A stretch of DNA of 64,000 bases from Zea mays (taxonomy: Eukaryota; Streptophyta; Magnoliopsida; Poales; Poaceae), in contig NC_050096.1 in assembly GCF_902167145.1 (NCBI RefSeq), positions 159,711,825-159,775,824 on the forward strand. The letters are read 5' to 3'. This document shows, piece by piece, positions 53,553-64,000 of the stretch. The translations under genes and the position numbers were made by a program. How positions within the stretch are numbered: position 1 is the first letter of the stretch; each line of letters begins with the position of its first letter. The notes under the pieces are model-generated. The model had not been told where the DNA came from. It did not search any database and saw only the letters and a program-made list of their open reading frames with translations.

Positions 53553-55847
53553 ATGGCAGACAACGAGCAGCCTAGTATGGATGTGGTCTGCACCGGTGCG
53601 TCTAACAAAGTTGATGAAGACGCGACCAAACTTGAATGGCAGACAACGAGCAACTCCAGTGAAGGGAGCAGGGAGGATAGTTCTAGTGACGACAATCCTT
53701 GTACTCCTATACCTCCAAGGAAGAAAAAACATCAGATGAGCTTGATGCCGACTATATTCCCAACGATGAAGAGGTAAATAGAAATATGCCGACTATATTC
53801 TAAAATAATGTTCATATATGAAAGGCCATTAATTGTTTCACTATATAGATTTCAAATGAAGAGAAGAAAGAGGATGCATGTTCTACACGAAACACGGAGG
53901 ATGCTCCGATGCTTGAATCATCCGTTTCACATAAGCGGAAACGAGGGCGACGAGGTCCGAATCAGATGAAAGAAGGTGCAGTTATGTACGTAACAAAACT
54001 AAATGCAGAGGGGTTTCCTGAAGAACCACTTGACGTGGTTACAAAGTTTCGAAATTCCTGCGGGTCTACTGTTAGAGATATAGTGCCAATCACACTTCAA
54101 AAATGGAAGGATTTAGATGAAGACACCCGCAATAAGCTATGGGCTAAGTTGTCTGAGTCATTCAAGTTCCCAAAAGGCACAGAGGATGCAGTAAGGAAGT
54201 CGATGCTCTCTGCTATGGCTAAGATGTTTCGTGGGTGGAAGGCCGAGATGAATAGGGAATTTGTTAAGAAGAATAAGGTTCCTCCGCCCAAGAAAATGGG
54301 GAAAATCACTCAAGCTCAGTGGGAGGAATTTGTTCGTTAGAAGACCGAACTGAAGGCCAAAGAACTGGGCGAAACTAATTCTCAGAGAGCGAAGATGAAC
54401 AAACACCCCCATCGCCTGGGGTCAACCGGATATCACCATAAAGTTGTGCAGTGGAACAGGATAATCGAGGAAGCTATAGCTAACGGCACTTTGGACCCGA
54501 TATTAAAAGATATCGATGAGCGAGCTATTCGTTGGATCTTAGGTCGGGCAGGTTTGAGTGAGGACGGCAAACTTTTGCATCCAGAATTGGTAGGCGAAGT
54601 TTCGACAAAAAATCAAGAATATGCAGATAAGAGAAAAAAAAGGAGAATTTAAGCCTCGGAGGGAGAATGACATACTAAAAGCATGTTTGGTTTGATGCCT
54701 AAGTTGCCACACTTTGCCTAACTTTTCTGCCTAAGGTTAGTTCTTCAATTCAAACGACTAACCTTAGGCAAAGTGTGGCACATTTAGGCACGAACCAAAC
54801 AGCCCCTAACTGCAGCACTAGGCAATCCTGAACACACTGGACGGGCTCGGGGAATCTCTTCTAAGATTTCCTGGAGAGAGGCGTTTCCAGAGTATGCGTC
54901 GTCATATAGGAAACACGAGAAGTCGAAAAGGACCCTTGAAGAGACTATTGATGAAAGGGTACAAAAGGCTATTAATGACGTGATGAACAAAATGAAGAAA
55001 ACAGAATGTATATCATTTGAACTCAAGCCAAGCCACATGAGTCCACCTATAGTCCCTAGCAGCGTAGGATCTGTGCAAGACTTGACCAAGTACCCTGTAG
55101 ACGATATTGTTGAGGACAAGCCTTGCTTTCTTCATATTCCAATCAATCGATCTAGGACAAAAACAAAGCAAGCTACTACTGGTTTGGTAAAACCAGGACT
55201 TGTTAACTACAAGGATAATCCTGTCCCGCCACACTATGTTGTGGTCCAAGTTCTAGAAATCACAGACAGTGGTTGTGAAGATTGGGAGATAGATTTTCCA
55301 GTTGAGGGGATCATAACTTTGCAGGAGGCAATGAACGAGTTGGTCCTTTGGCATCGATGCGACATCAAGTTGGGTGATGAGCCGAATTCAACACCAATGC
55401 AACAAAAAATAGTTCGATCATTCCACACCCCATGGTGCAGGAAAATATGACACCGACCTCCAAAAAAATCGTTGAAACAATCATATCGCCTCTTGCGAAG
55501 GAACTCGACGAGGGGGACGTAGACAAAATTGTTCCTCAGAATGTCGACATCAACATCAAAAAGGAACCAAAGGTTGGCACCAATGTTGAAGGGCCAACTA
55601 TTTCAAAGAAAATTTATAAGCGAATCGCCACTGACGATGTCAAGAAACCGTCAGAATCAGTGGCACGCTACCTACATAAATTGCAGAGAGTTATGACAAA
55701 TCAATCAAAAGCGGAATCAGTATCTCATGGAGTAGGCACACGGTCCCAAATAGACAATTTCGAAGTATGGGAAGAAGATGGAATGATTCATACTCGAGAA
55801 TCATTACGTCTTAAAACCAATATCTCGGTATACAAGAAGGAGGATGT
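53553..55847 (+). pseudogene. TNPA-like transposase gene of CACTA-W, interrupted
   Basis: Exon 1 starts MADNEQPS at 53553 and ends near a donor GTAAAT around 53775. Exon 2 resumes near 53850 with a basic region and the En/Spm-type block with VTKFRNSCGSTVRDI, WKAEMNREFVKK and LGNPEHTGRARG. A nonsense TAG lies at 54338-54340, an A-run near 54640 shifts the frame, and a MITE sits at 54679-54806. After it the frame runs on through KYPVDDIVEDKPCF and WEIDFPVEGI; it shifts again near 55435 and continues to 55847, where Sirevirus 2 enters. In En/Spm, TNPA binds subterminal motifs. A C48-type end like that of CACTA-Y may lie beyond the window. Confidence 0.8.
54679..54806. mobile_element. Tourist/Harbinger-like MITE (128 bp) in a TNPA exon
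   Basis: Terminal inverted repeats (AAGCATGTTTGGTTTG and the inverse of CGAACCAAACAGCCCC) and target duplication TAA on both sides (54676-54678 and 54807-54809). The interior is a near-palindrome with ACTAACCTTAGGCA. The codons on each side join in frame once the MITE and one TAA are ignored, so it entered a coding exon. Confidence 0.85.
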
Positions 55848-57442
55848 TCAAAGGGAATTAGGCTTACGCCTAGTCTCTAATTAATTTTGGTGGTTGAATT
55901 GCCCAACACAAATAATTGGACTAACTAGTTTGCTCTAGTGTATAAGTTATACAGGTGCCAAAGGTTCACACTTAGCCAATAAAAAGACCAAGTATTGGGT
56001 TCAACAAAAGAGCAAAGGGACAACCGAAGGCACCTCTGGTCTGGCGCACCGGACTGTCCGGTGTGCCACCGGACATGTCCGGTGCACCAGAGGACTCCAA
56101 ACTCAAACTCGTCACCTTCGGGAAAATCCGGAGGTAGCTCCACTATAATTCACCGGACTGTCCGGTGTACACCGGACATGTCCGGTGCTCCAAGGAAGAG
56201 CAGCCTCAGGAACTTGCCAGCCTCGGGATTTCATCTCGGCTGTTCCGCTATAATTCACCGGACATGTCCGGTGTGCACCGGACTGTCCGGTGTGTACCGG
56301 ACTGTCCGGTGTAACTGCGGGGCAACGGCTACTACGCGCCAACGGTCACCTGCAACAGCAATTAATGCGCGCCAGAGCGCGCAGGAGTCAGGCACGTGCG
56401 TAGTGGCGCACCGGACATCCAGGCGGGCCCAGCGTCAGAGCTCCAACGGTCGAATCCCTGACGGCCGGGTGACGTGGCTGTCGCACCGGACATGTCCGGT
56501 GTGCACCGGACTGTCCGGTGCTCCATATGACAGACAGCTTTCACCAACGGCTAGATTTTGGTTGGTGGCTATAAATACCACCCCAACCGGCCACTTGAAG
56601 GGGTGGGAGCCCAAGCAACATTCTAAGTCATCTAGTTGACATACTCAAGCCCTCCCAACCACATATATTCATTGATCCATCCTATACACAAGATTTAGAC
56701 CACTACAACCAACACAAGTGCCACAAAAGAGAGAGCAAGCAAAAGAGAGCTACTCATTTGAGTTTAGCACTAGTGCCTTGTGAGATTCATCGAGAGATAG
56801 TGTGTGCTTCATCTTTGTGTTCATTTGCGCGTGGAGTTTTGACTCCCATTGAACTTCCTCCAAAGTTTTTGAGGCTTGTAAAAGCTAGCAAGAGACACCA
56901 AAGTGTGTGGTGGTCCTTGCGGGATCGAGAGTGATCCTCGAGAAGAAGAAGAGCTCGCCGATCCTTGTGTGATCGGGGGAGAGAGGGAAAGGGTTGAAAA
57001 AGACCCGTCCTTGAGTGGACTCCTCAACGGGGACTAGGCCTTCGAGGGCCGAACCTCGGTAAAACAAATCACCCGTGTCCATTGTGTTTATTGCTTGTGA
57101 TTTGTTTGTTTTCTCGTACTCTAAGTTTTTTCTTGCTCCATTCTTTGCCAATATCATTTGGTGTTGCTTCAAGTTAAATTTCCATTTAGTAAAGCAACAC
57201 GTTGCAAGAAAGAACTCGTCCTAGTGCTCTTCTCATCTAAGGCTTCTTGCTTTGTTATTCTATAACTTATTTGATTCATCTCTCCCGCATTATTTTAGCA
57301 ATACTCCTTTCAAGCAAGAACTTAGTTTGTATACTCCTATATTTGTATATCTTGTTCTAACCACTAATCAAGGGATCTAGTTGGGGGATAAAGTTTTAAT
57401 TTTCAGGTTTCGCCTATTCACCCCCCCTCTAGGCGACTTTCA
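55848..57442 (+). repeat. 5' LTR of Sirevirus 2 (1,595 bp)
   Basis: It begins TCAAAGGGAATTAGG (the usual TG has become TC) and ends CTTTCA. It contains CACCGGAC...GTCCGGTG palindromes from 56047 to 56525 and a TATA box. It is about 340 bp longer than the Sirevirus 1 LTR because of extra sequence after the shared CGGTAAAACAAATC. Confidence 0.88.
56569..56577 (+). promoter_or_regulatory. TATA box in Sirevirus 2 5' LTR
   Basis: CTATAAATA about 50 bases after the last palindrome; the same as 7529-7537 and 63485-63493. Confidence 0.75.
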
Positions 57443-57444
57443 AT

Positions 57445-57456
57445 TGGTATCAGAGC
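57445..57456 (+). other. Primer-binding site of Sirevirus 2
   Basis: TGGTATCAGAGC, an exact match to the initiator-methionine tRNA primer site. Confidence 0.9.
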
Positions 57457-57491
57457 TAGGCACTTCATCTTGAGTCTAACAACTCGAAGTG

Positions 57492-59357
57492 ATGGCTCGT
57501 AAAAGATCCCAAAAGAACAAGAAGACCCAGGAGACCAAGGAGGTAACTCTTGAGATATTACTTTCCGATTGTTCTAATTATGATTCATGGTCTACTAGAG
57601 TAATAAATGCTTTTAGAGCGGTAGATCCTCAATTAGAACAAATTTTAGTCAAGAGTATTATTCCTCCTAACTATGCTAGGGAAAATGCCTCCGAAGAAGA
57701 TTTAAGATGTATTCGGTTAAATTATCTAGCTTATGACATCTTAAGTAAATCCCTTAGCAAAGAAGATTATCATGCCTTCATAATAAAATATGACAAACCC
57801 ATTTGTGATGTGCACGATATTTGGACTAGAATTAAAAGCAAATTTGATGAGTCCAAACATGATAGTTCATTTTATGCTTCTACTTCCTTTGGTATTTGTG
57901 ATACTAACCCTTGCAAGGAAGAAGAAGAAAATAAACGATGGAGACCAAACGATGAATCCACCTCTCCAAAAGGTTTGTCTTCCCATTTCAATTCCCACAT
58001 GTGTTGTGTGGCTAATACAAATGATAGCGGAAGCACAAATGAGGATGAGGAGGAAGAAAGAAGCTTTGTGCGACTCTACGCTCGCTTAAGCCAAGAAGAT
58101 AAGGCGGTCATGCTCAAACTTGTAGAAAGAGCGAGAGAGCAAGGCGAAGCTCATCAAAGGCTAGAAAGTATTCTCTCCATGAAGATGCAACACTTTGACG
58201 AGTTGACTAAAGAACATGAGGAGCTAAAGTGCTCTCATGTTGATTTGGTCCAAAGGTATGAAACTATTTCAATTGAGAAAGATAACGCTTTACATTGTAT
58301 CGCTCAATTAGTAAATAGGAATACCTTGCTTAAGGACCAAGTAGAAAAGCTAAAAATTGAAAATCTAGCTTTTCAAGATAAATATGATATGCTCCTATGC
58401 TCTCATGAAAATCTTAGAGATGATCATATCATATTAAACATTGCTCACGAGGTTGTGATAGAAAACTTAAAATCCCAACAACCTCACTCATGCACATGTA
58501 TTCAAATTGATACTATATTACCATGTGCTAATGCTTGTTGTCCGTCAACAAGCAAATCTTCCTTTGAGCTAGAATTTGCAGGAACAAATGATGATTCATA
58601 TCAAAAGCTCAAAGAAGAGAATGAGAGGCTAAAAATGAGCTTGACACAACTAAAAGGGAAGTGCATTGCTCAACCTTCTCAAGATAACCGTGATCACATG
58701 GTGAAGAAGCTTGAGACGGGAACAACCGTGGCATGCACTACATCCCTTGAAGAAAATGTCAAGGAATTGAGGATTGCCAAGAGGAAGAAACAAAAGATGA
58801 ATTTCAACACCTCCTACAAAAGCCTCAACCACGCCTCCACAAAAGGTAACATCCAAGGTAATGATCAAACCACACTTCACATTAAGAGGTGTAGTGAATG
58901 CTTTGAAGAAGGGCACTTGATTAGGTCATGTCCCTACATTAAAAATGGCTTGATTATTAACAAGGATGATAGACTTTGTTTTAGATGCTCCAAGAAGGGA
59001 CACTTACTTAGATCTTGTCCCCATTTAAAACAAAAAGGCATAAGGTTAGAAAAGAAAGTTTTTACTAACCATGTAGCAAGAAACAAACAAGGAAAGAAGG
59101 AAGCTTCAAAACTTGAAAAACGCCTATGCTAAACATGCTGAAGGAAGGGACATCAATGTAAGGATTGTCCCATTGGTAACAATTCCACTCCTAGCTTGTC
59201 AATTAATTCTCATGTAACTAGACAATCCAAAATTGCAACTTGTGCTAGAAAAGTAATGAGTTTACCTAGTGCTAACACAAAGGACTTTTGGGTTCCTAGA
59301 TCTTTGTTGACTAACCATGATGGACCCATCAAGCGATGGGTACCAAAATATGCTTGA
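57492..59357 (+). pseudogene. gag: Gag of Sirevirus 2 with two nonsense codons
   Basis: ATG at 57492 opens a basic N-terminus followed by a Gag core with WSTRVINAFRAVDPQLE and YDILSKSLSKEDYHAF. Long coiled-coil stretches follow (about 58100-58650). Two complete zinc knuckles are present, CSECFEEGHLIRSC (about 58897) and CFRCSKKGHLLRSC (about 58975). A third knuckle is damaged by stops TAA (59130-59132) and TGA (59139-59141) but keeps its last C, H and C. The frame then goes on to a natural-looking end RWVPKYA and TGA at 59355-59357. The protein would package element RNA. Three knuckles are more than the single one in Sirevirus 1, so the two Gags are of different subfamilies. Confidence 0.85.
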
Positions 59358-62300
59358 CAAGCTTTGCAGGAAAAGGAGATGATATGAAGCCTTGGGGTGC
59401 TTGAGAAAGTTGATTCAATTTAACTCAAGCTATCAAATCTTCAATGATCTTTATCTGTGATTGACCCAAGGTTATTCTTCAAATTACTACATCTTAAACT
59501 CATATCATCTTCTCGAGGAAGGTATTGATGTTGTAGGAAATAAAGAATTATCTTATGCGGAAAAATCAAGGCCTACAACATGGAGGAGAGCCAAAGGATG
59601 GTAACACTTATCTTTTAAGTGCAAGTATTTTAGAATATCATTTCTTATGTGTCTTGAGTAGTCACATAGAAAAATTGAAGCACTCAATGTCTTTAAATTA
59701 ATATTACCATTCTTTGAAGAATTTCCTCTCATATGGTAGATTGCACATTCATCTTTTCATACTATGGCAATCTACATGCTCTAATTTGTTGCAAGTATAT
59801 CATGGCATGTTCTTCCACTAATTATCTTATTATTGCCATGATTCTAGATATAGAGAGATACTTCATGTTCTTAAAAGAATTAGGTGTCATGTAAGGAATT
59901 GAAATCCTTAGGACATTTTTAAACGGAAAATTCTCTCTATAACTAGAATAGTGAGACTAATGATTTTATCTAAGTAACCCAAGTAGTCTCACTTGTAGAG
60001 AATAAGTTTCTCTTTGGAAGCGTGTAATCTAACATAAAAAGAAAAATCAATCCAATGATTTATGTTGATTTGCTCCTTGCCTATATTGGATATGATTCTT
60101 CCTCATTCATCGCTCTCCATGTTGTGAATTAGATTTATTTCCATAATCCTAAAGAACTTACTATGCTTGTTCCATTAGTTAAAACTAAGCATACTTCAAG
60201 GAATGATCTAGTTCATATTATAAAGTTTCCATGCTTTAGTAATTCACTTTTCATTCCTTATCAAAAATGATTACAAAGAGGGAAACTAGTGCTTGTGTTG
60301 CTACTGACATTTCTCTTAAGTTCAAGTATGAAAATCTACAAGAGAGAAAGTGCACAAGCCTCATGGGTTGATCCTCACCCAAAGGAAGAAAGGTAAAAGC
60401 AAAGGTATGGGAACTCATCTTTTTAATTAAGTTTGGTTCCCATCTCAATGGGTATTTAATCTAATTCATGCCTTTGCTATATCCATTCTCATATTGACCT
60501 GTTTTATGTAATAATTAATAAAGTTCAATATAAAGAAGTAAATTCCTATGAGTGATCAAATTGTTAAATAGTGCATGTTCCTCTTTTCAAGTAAAAGTAC
60601 ACTAATGTTAAGGATTTTACTTCATGTCTGTGTGACTTATGGATGATGAATTATGCTTATTTCCTATCTAAAAGAAATCATCCATCATTATATACTCCCT
60701 TGTATTACTAACATCCTTCTTGAGTATTTTCAATAAGTTTGAAAGGAAAAAGAAGCCACTGCAAAGGGAGGACTCTCAAATGAAAGAGGAGAACATCAAG
60801 AACAACACCACCTACTTCTACGAAACAATCAATGGTGTGGTTGTGAGTATTCTAAACCCTTTCATAATGAGAATACTAGGCTCAAGTTGTTTATTACAAA
60901 TTTAATGAGCCTTGATCAAGATGTATAATGCTTCTCTCTATTTGTCTTTAAAGTAAATGCATCCATTCATTCAAATACTTGATGCATATCTTTAGGGGGA
61001 GCCTCTTTTTATATCTTGATTATGTTGAGACTATTACTTTATCTTAGAAATTTCATATAGTCTCTTGCATGAGAATGAGTTTCTCATGAAGTATTTGCTG
61101 GATTCTCCTATCCTAAGCTTAATTGATAAATCTAATGCGTATGTTGTTCTTTTGATCACATGTGTTATTTGTTTGATCATTGAATGACTTTCATTAACAA
61201 CCATGCCTCTTAGTGCCTCATATTCTTTCAACCAATATCTCTCTTGATATGCACTAAGTTAAAAAGGAGAATTCATGATTCATTTATACAATTGGTGATC
61301 CATTTGATATATGCTTACAATAACTTGGAAAAGGATCACTAGTTGTAAAACTCTCTCTTGTGCAAAATATTTCCATATATTGTCATTGAATATAGGTCTT
61401 AAGCATCTAAAGACTATGGACAAAGCACAATGAAGAAGAGCATCTCTATGTGAAGGTACAAAAGGGTAAAACTATCTCCTTTCATTTAAAACTTGTACCT
61501 AAATCTTTCTTTTCTGTACATTCTTTGCATATCTTGTATAAAAGGAAGAGAAAGCATGTCCATGTATTATCCCTGCTTCATACCTAGTTTAATTTCCCAA
61601 AATTCATTCCTGCTTTAGTGCATCTCTGGTAAAACTAGATGAAGTACTTTTATTGTCAAAGAGCTTAAAGCTTAACCTTGTAACGAGGATAAGCTGCCTT
61701 TGTTTCAAAGGTGGATGATCCTTAAGTCTCTTTGAAATCCTTAAGGGAAAATGCTTAAATTGTTTACAACATGCTTTCATAAGTGCATAAATTGTCATGA
61801 GCATCACACTTATACTATGCCACAATGCACTTCACAATCTGTATGATATAGATATGTTCTCATTAACCTAATTATGTGCAATTGGCATTTAAGACCAAAA
61901 TATGTGTTCCTCTCCATGCACATACTTAGGGGGAGCAATCTATATGGTATAGAACTATGATCATGCTTAATTTGATGTATCCTTTTTGATCATATCTCTT
62001 TTATGTCTATGACTAATGTGTTCTCAAGTGTATTTCAAACCAAGTCATAGGTATATTGAAAGGGAATTGGAGTCTTCGGCGAAGACAAAGGCTTCCACTC
62101 CACTCTACTACTCATCCTTCGCCGTCGCTCTGCTTCTCTCTCCATCTTTGGTATAATCTTCACTCATATATTTTATTTGCCAAAGGGGGAGAAAATAGTT
62201 AGAAACGGGCCTATATTTCATTCCAAGTATCCGTTTTTGGCGATTCATGCCGAAGGGGGAGAAATTGGCCCAAAGCAAAAGGACCGCACCACCACCCTAA

Positions 62301-62750
62301 TTTTAAAAAAAATTAATGATTTTCAATTGGTAAATTTCAAATTGGTATCTCTTTGTGTTCTAAAGGGGGAGCAAGTAGTATTTTCAAAACTTGATATCTT
62401 AAAACCCTCTTGAACACTAAGAGGAGAATTTATTGAGGGGGAGTTTTGTTTAGTCAAAGGAAAAGCATTTGAAACAAAGGGAGAAAATTTCAAATCTTGA
62501 AAATGCCTCTCAAAATCTTATTCAGTTACCTTTGACTATCTTGCAAAAGGATTTGCAAAAACAAAACATGCGGTGCAAATGTGGTCCAATATGTTCATAA
62601 TAAAGAAACAATTCATGCATATCTAGTAAGTAACATTTATTGGCACAATTCTAAGCAACCTTTGCACTTACATTATGCAAACTAGTTCAATTATGCACTT
62701 TTATATTTGCTTTGGTTTGTGTTGGCATCAATCACCAAAAAGGGGGAGAT
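59358..62750 (+). other. Non-coding interior of Sirevirus 2 with polypurine tracts
   Basis: 3.4 kb of AT-rich sequence without a coding frame above chance and with no pol motif. Purine tracts occur at about 60991, 61927, 62184, 62254, 62365 and 62437; the final one (62737-62749) adjoins the 3' LTR. From about 62040 the sequence follows that of Sirevirus 1 from about 6060. Confidence 0.75.
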
Positions 62751-64000
62751 TGAAAGGGAATTAGGCTTACACCTAGTCTCTAATTAATTTTGGTGGTTGA
62801 ATTGCCCAACACAAATAATTGGACTAACTAGTTTGCTCTAGTGTATAAGTTATACAGGTGCCAAAGGTTCATACTTAGCCAATAAAAAGACCAAGTATTG
62901 GGTTCAACAAAAGAGCAAAGGGACAACCGAAGGCACCTCTGGTCTGGCGCACCGGACTGTCTGGTGTGCCACCGGACATGTCCGGTGCACCAGAGGACTC
63001 CAAACTCAAACTCGTCACCTTCGGGAAAATCCGGAGGCAGCTCCACTATAATTCACCGGACTGTCCGGTGTACACCGGACATGTCCGGTGCTCCAAGGAA
63101 GAGCGGCCTCAGGAACTCGCCAGCCTCGGGATTTCATCTCGGCTGTTCCGCTATAATTCACCGGACATGTCCGGTGTGCACCGGACTGTCCGGTGTAACT
63201 GCGGGGCAACGGCTACTACGCGCCAACGGTCACCTGCAACAGCAATTAATGCGCGCCAGAGCACGCAGGAGTCAGGCACGCGCGTAGTGGCGCACCGGAC
63301 ACTCTACAGTACATGTCCGGTGCGCCACCGGACATCCAGATGGGCCCAGCGTCAGAGCTCCAACGGTCGAATCCCTGACGGCCGGGTGACTGGCTGTCGC
63401 ACCGGACATGTCCGGTGTGCACCGGACTGTCCGGTGCACCATACGACAGACAGCTTTCACCAACGGCTAGATTTTGGTTGGTGGCTATAAATACCACCCC
63501 AACCGGCCACTTGAAGGGGTGGGAGCCCAAGCAACATTCTAAGTCATCTAGTTGACATACTCAAGCCCTCCCAACCACATATATTCATTGATCCATCCTA
63601 TACACAAGATTTAGACCACTACAACCAACACAAGTGCCACAAAAGAGAGAGCAAGCAAAAGAGAGCTACTCATTTGAGTTTAGCACTAGTGCCTTGTGAG
63701 ATTCATCGAGAGATAGTGTGTGCTTCATCTTTGTGTTCATTTGCGCGTGGAGTTTTGACTCCCATTGAACTTCCTCCAAAGTTTTTGAGGCTTGTAAAAG
63801 CTAGCAAGAGACACCAAAGTGTGTGGTGGTCCTTGCGGGATCGAGAGTGATCCTCGAGAAGAAGAAGAGCTCGCCGATCCTTGTGTGATCGGGGGAGAGA
63901 GGGAAAGGGTTGAAAAAGACCCGTCCTTGAGTGGACTCCTCAACGGGGACTAGGCCTTCGAAGGCCGAACCTCGGTAAAACAAATCACCCGTGTCCATTG
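62751..64000 (+). repeat. 3' LTR of Sirevirus 2 (truncated by window end)
   Basis: It starts TGAAAGGGAATTAGG. It is nearly identical to 55848-57100 except for a palindrome-bearing insertion at about 63301-63332 missing from the 5' LTR, and loss of one palindrome unit present at about 56287-56305 of the 5' LTR. About 340 bases should lie beyond the window. Confidence 0.88.
63485..63493 (+). promoter_or_regulatory. TATA box in Sirevirus 2 3' LTR
   Basis: CTATAAATA, matching the 5' LTR. Confidence 0.75.

Larger units (their letters stand above)
46367..55847. mobile_element. CACTA-W: En/Spm-type transposon, left end to Sirevirus insertion point
   Basis: The left end reads CACTAGTACAATTTAGC at 46367. 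Subterminal motifs ACATCACAGGCGGTT and its inverse follow. A TNPD-like gene runs on the minus strand (46960-50201) and a TNPA-like gene on the plus strand (from about 53553). The right end is not in the window: the TNPA-like gene is cut at 55847 by Sirevirus 2 and should resume beyond 64000. Between the two genes lie a divergent promoter, an unknown ORF and a captured B3-domain-like inverted duplication. Confidence 0.8.
55848..64000 (+). mobile_element. Sirevirus 2: gag-only (non-autonomous) copia-type element, 3' LTR cut by window end
   Basis: A 5' LTR (55848-57442), a perfect TGGTATCAGAGC primer site, gag, about 3.4 kb of non-coding interior, polypurine tracts and a 3' LTR from 62751 are present. 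No protease, integrase or RT remnant is visible. The LTR starts and ends, the LTR palindromes and the last 700 bases of interior match Sirevirus 1 closely, so the same enzymes could act on both. It is inserted in the TNPA-like gene of CACTA-W. The matching right target duplication is outside the window. Confidence 0.85.

Overview
The window looks like intergenic DNA from a large grass genome, most likely maize (Zea mays) or a close relative. The basis is the content: Sirevirus-type Ty1/copia elements with their typical LTR palindromes and repeated polypurine tracts, Ty3/gypsy elements with antisense genes, CACTA (En/Spm) transposons and MITEs, nested in one another. I see no intact ordinary cellular gene, no rRNA or tRNA gene and no CRISPR array. 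Names are by sequence features read by eye; no database was searched.

Layout. 1-8079: Sirevirus 1, an autonomous-type copia element whose 5' LTR lies almost wholly outside the window; gag and pol are each broken by a frameshift. 8714-16069: gypsy element A, a very young non-autonomous element (642-bp LTRs with one difference seen, TSD ATGGA) carrying a sense gag and a spliced antisense gene but no pol. 16070-18700: spacer with possible minus-strand gene fragments, one resembling the start of a 4'-phosphopantetheinyl transferase. 18731-27354: a decayed Reina-like chromovirus, split at 21637-25672 by a solo LTR of about 4 kb in minus orientation (Tekay/Del-like, TSD CTATC). 27355-30411: spacer, a 370-bp repeat region and inverted CACTA end fragments.

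30481-38041: CACTA-Y, a complete but decayed element (TSD TGC) with a TNPA-like gene whose C-terminus is a Ulp1/C48 protease-like domain. 38620-45683: gypsy element B, an older copy of A in reverse orientation; host-like exons on the minus strand flank it (38266-38450 and 46010-46120). 46367-55847: CACTA-W, with a frameshifted TNPD-like gene on the minus strand, a central divergent promoter built from its own subterminal motif, an unknown plus-strand ORF, a 0.67-kb inverted duplication of a B3-domain-like fragment, and a broken TNPA-like gene hit by a MITE and then by Sirevirus 2. 55848-64000: Sirevirus 2, a gag-only element whose LTR ends and polypurine region match those of Sirevirus 1; its 3' LTR is cut by the window end.

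How the parts may work together. Two non-autonomous LTR systems are visible (the gypsy A/B family and Sirevirus 2), and a likely autonomous helper type for the second is also in the window. Both CACTA elements carry an internal array of their own subterminal motif next to TATA boxes, which suggests that transposase binding and transposase-gene transcription are coupled. The B3 hairpin is a plausible small-RNA source. These functional statements are inferences from the sequence.
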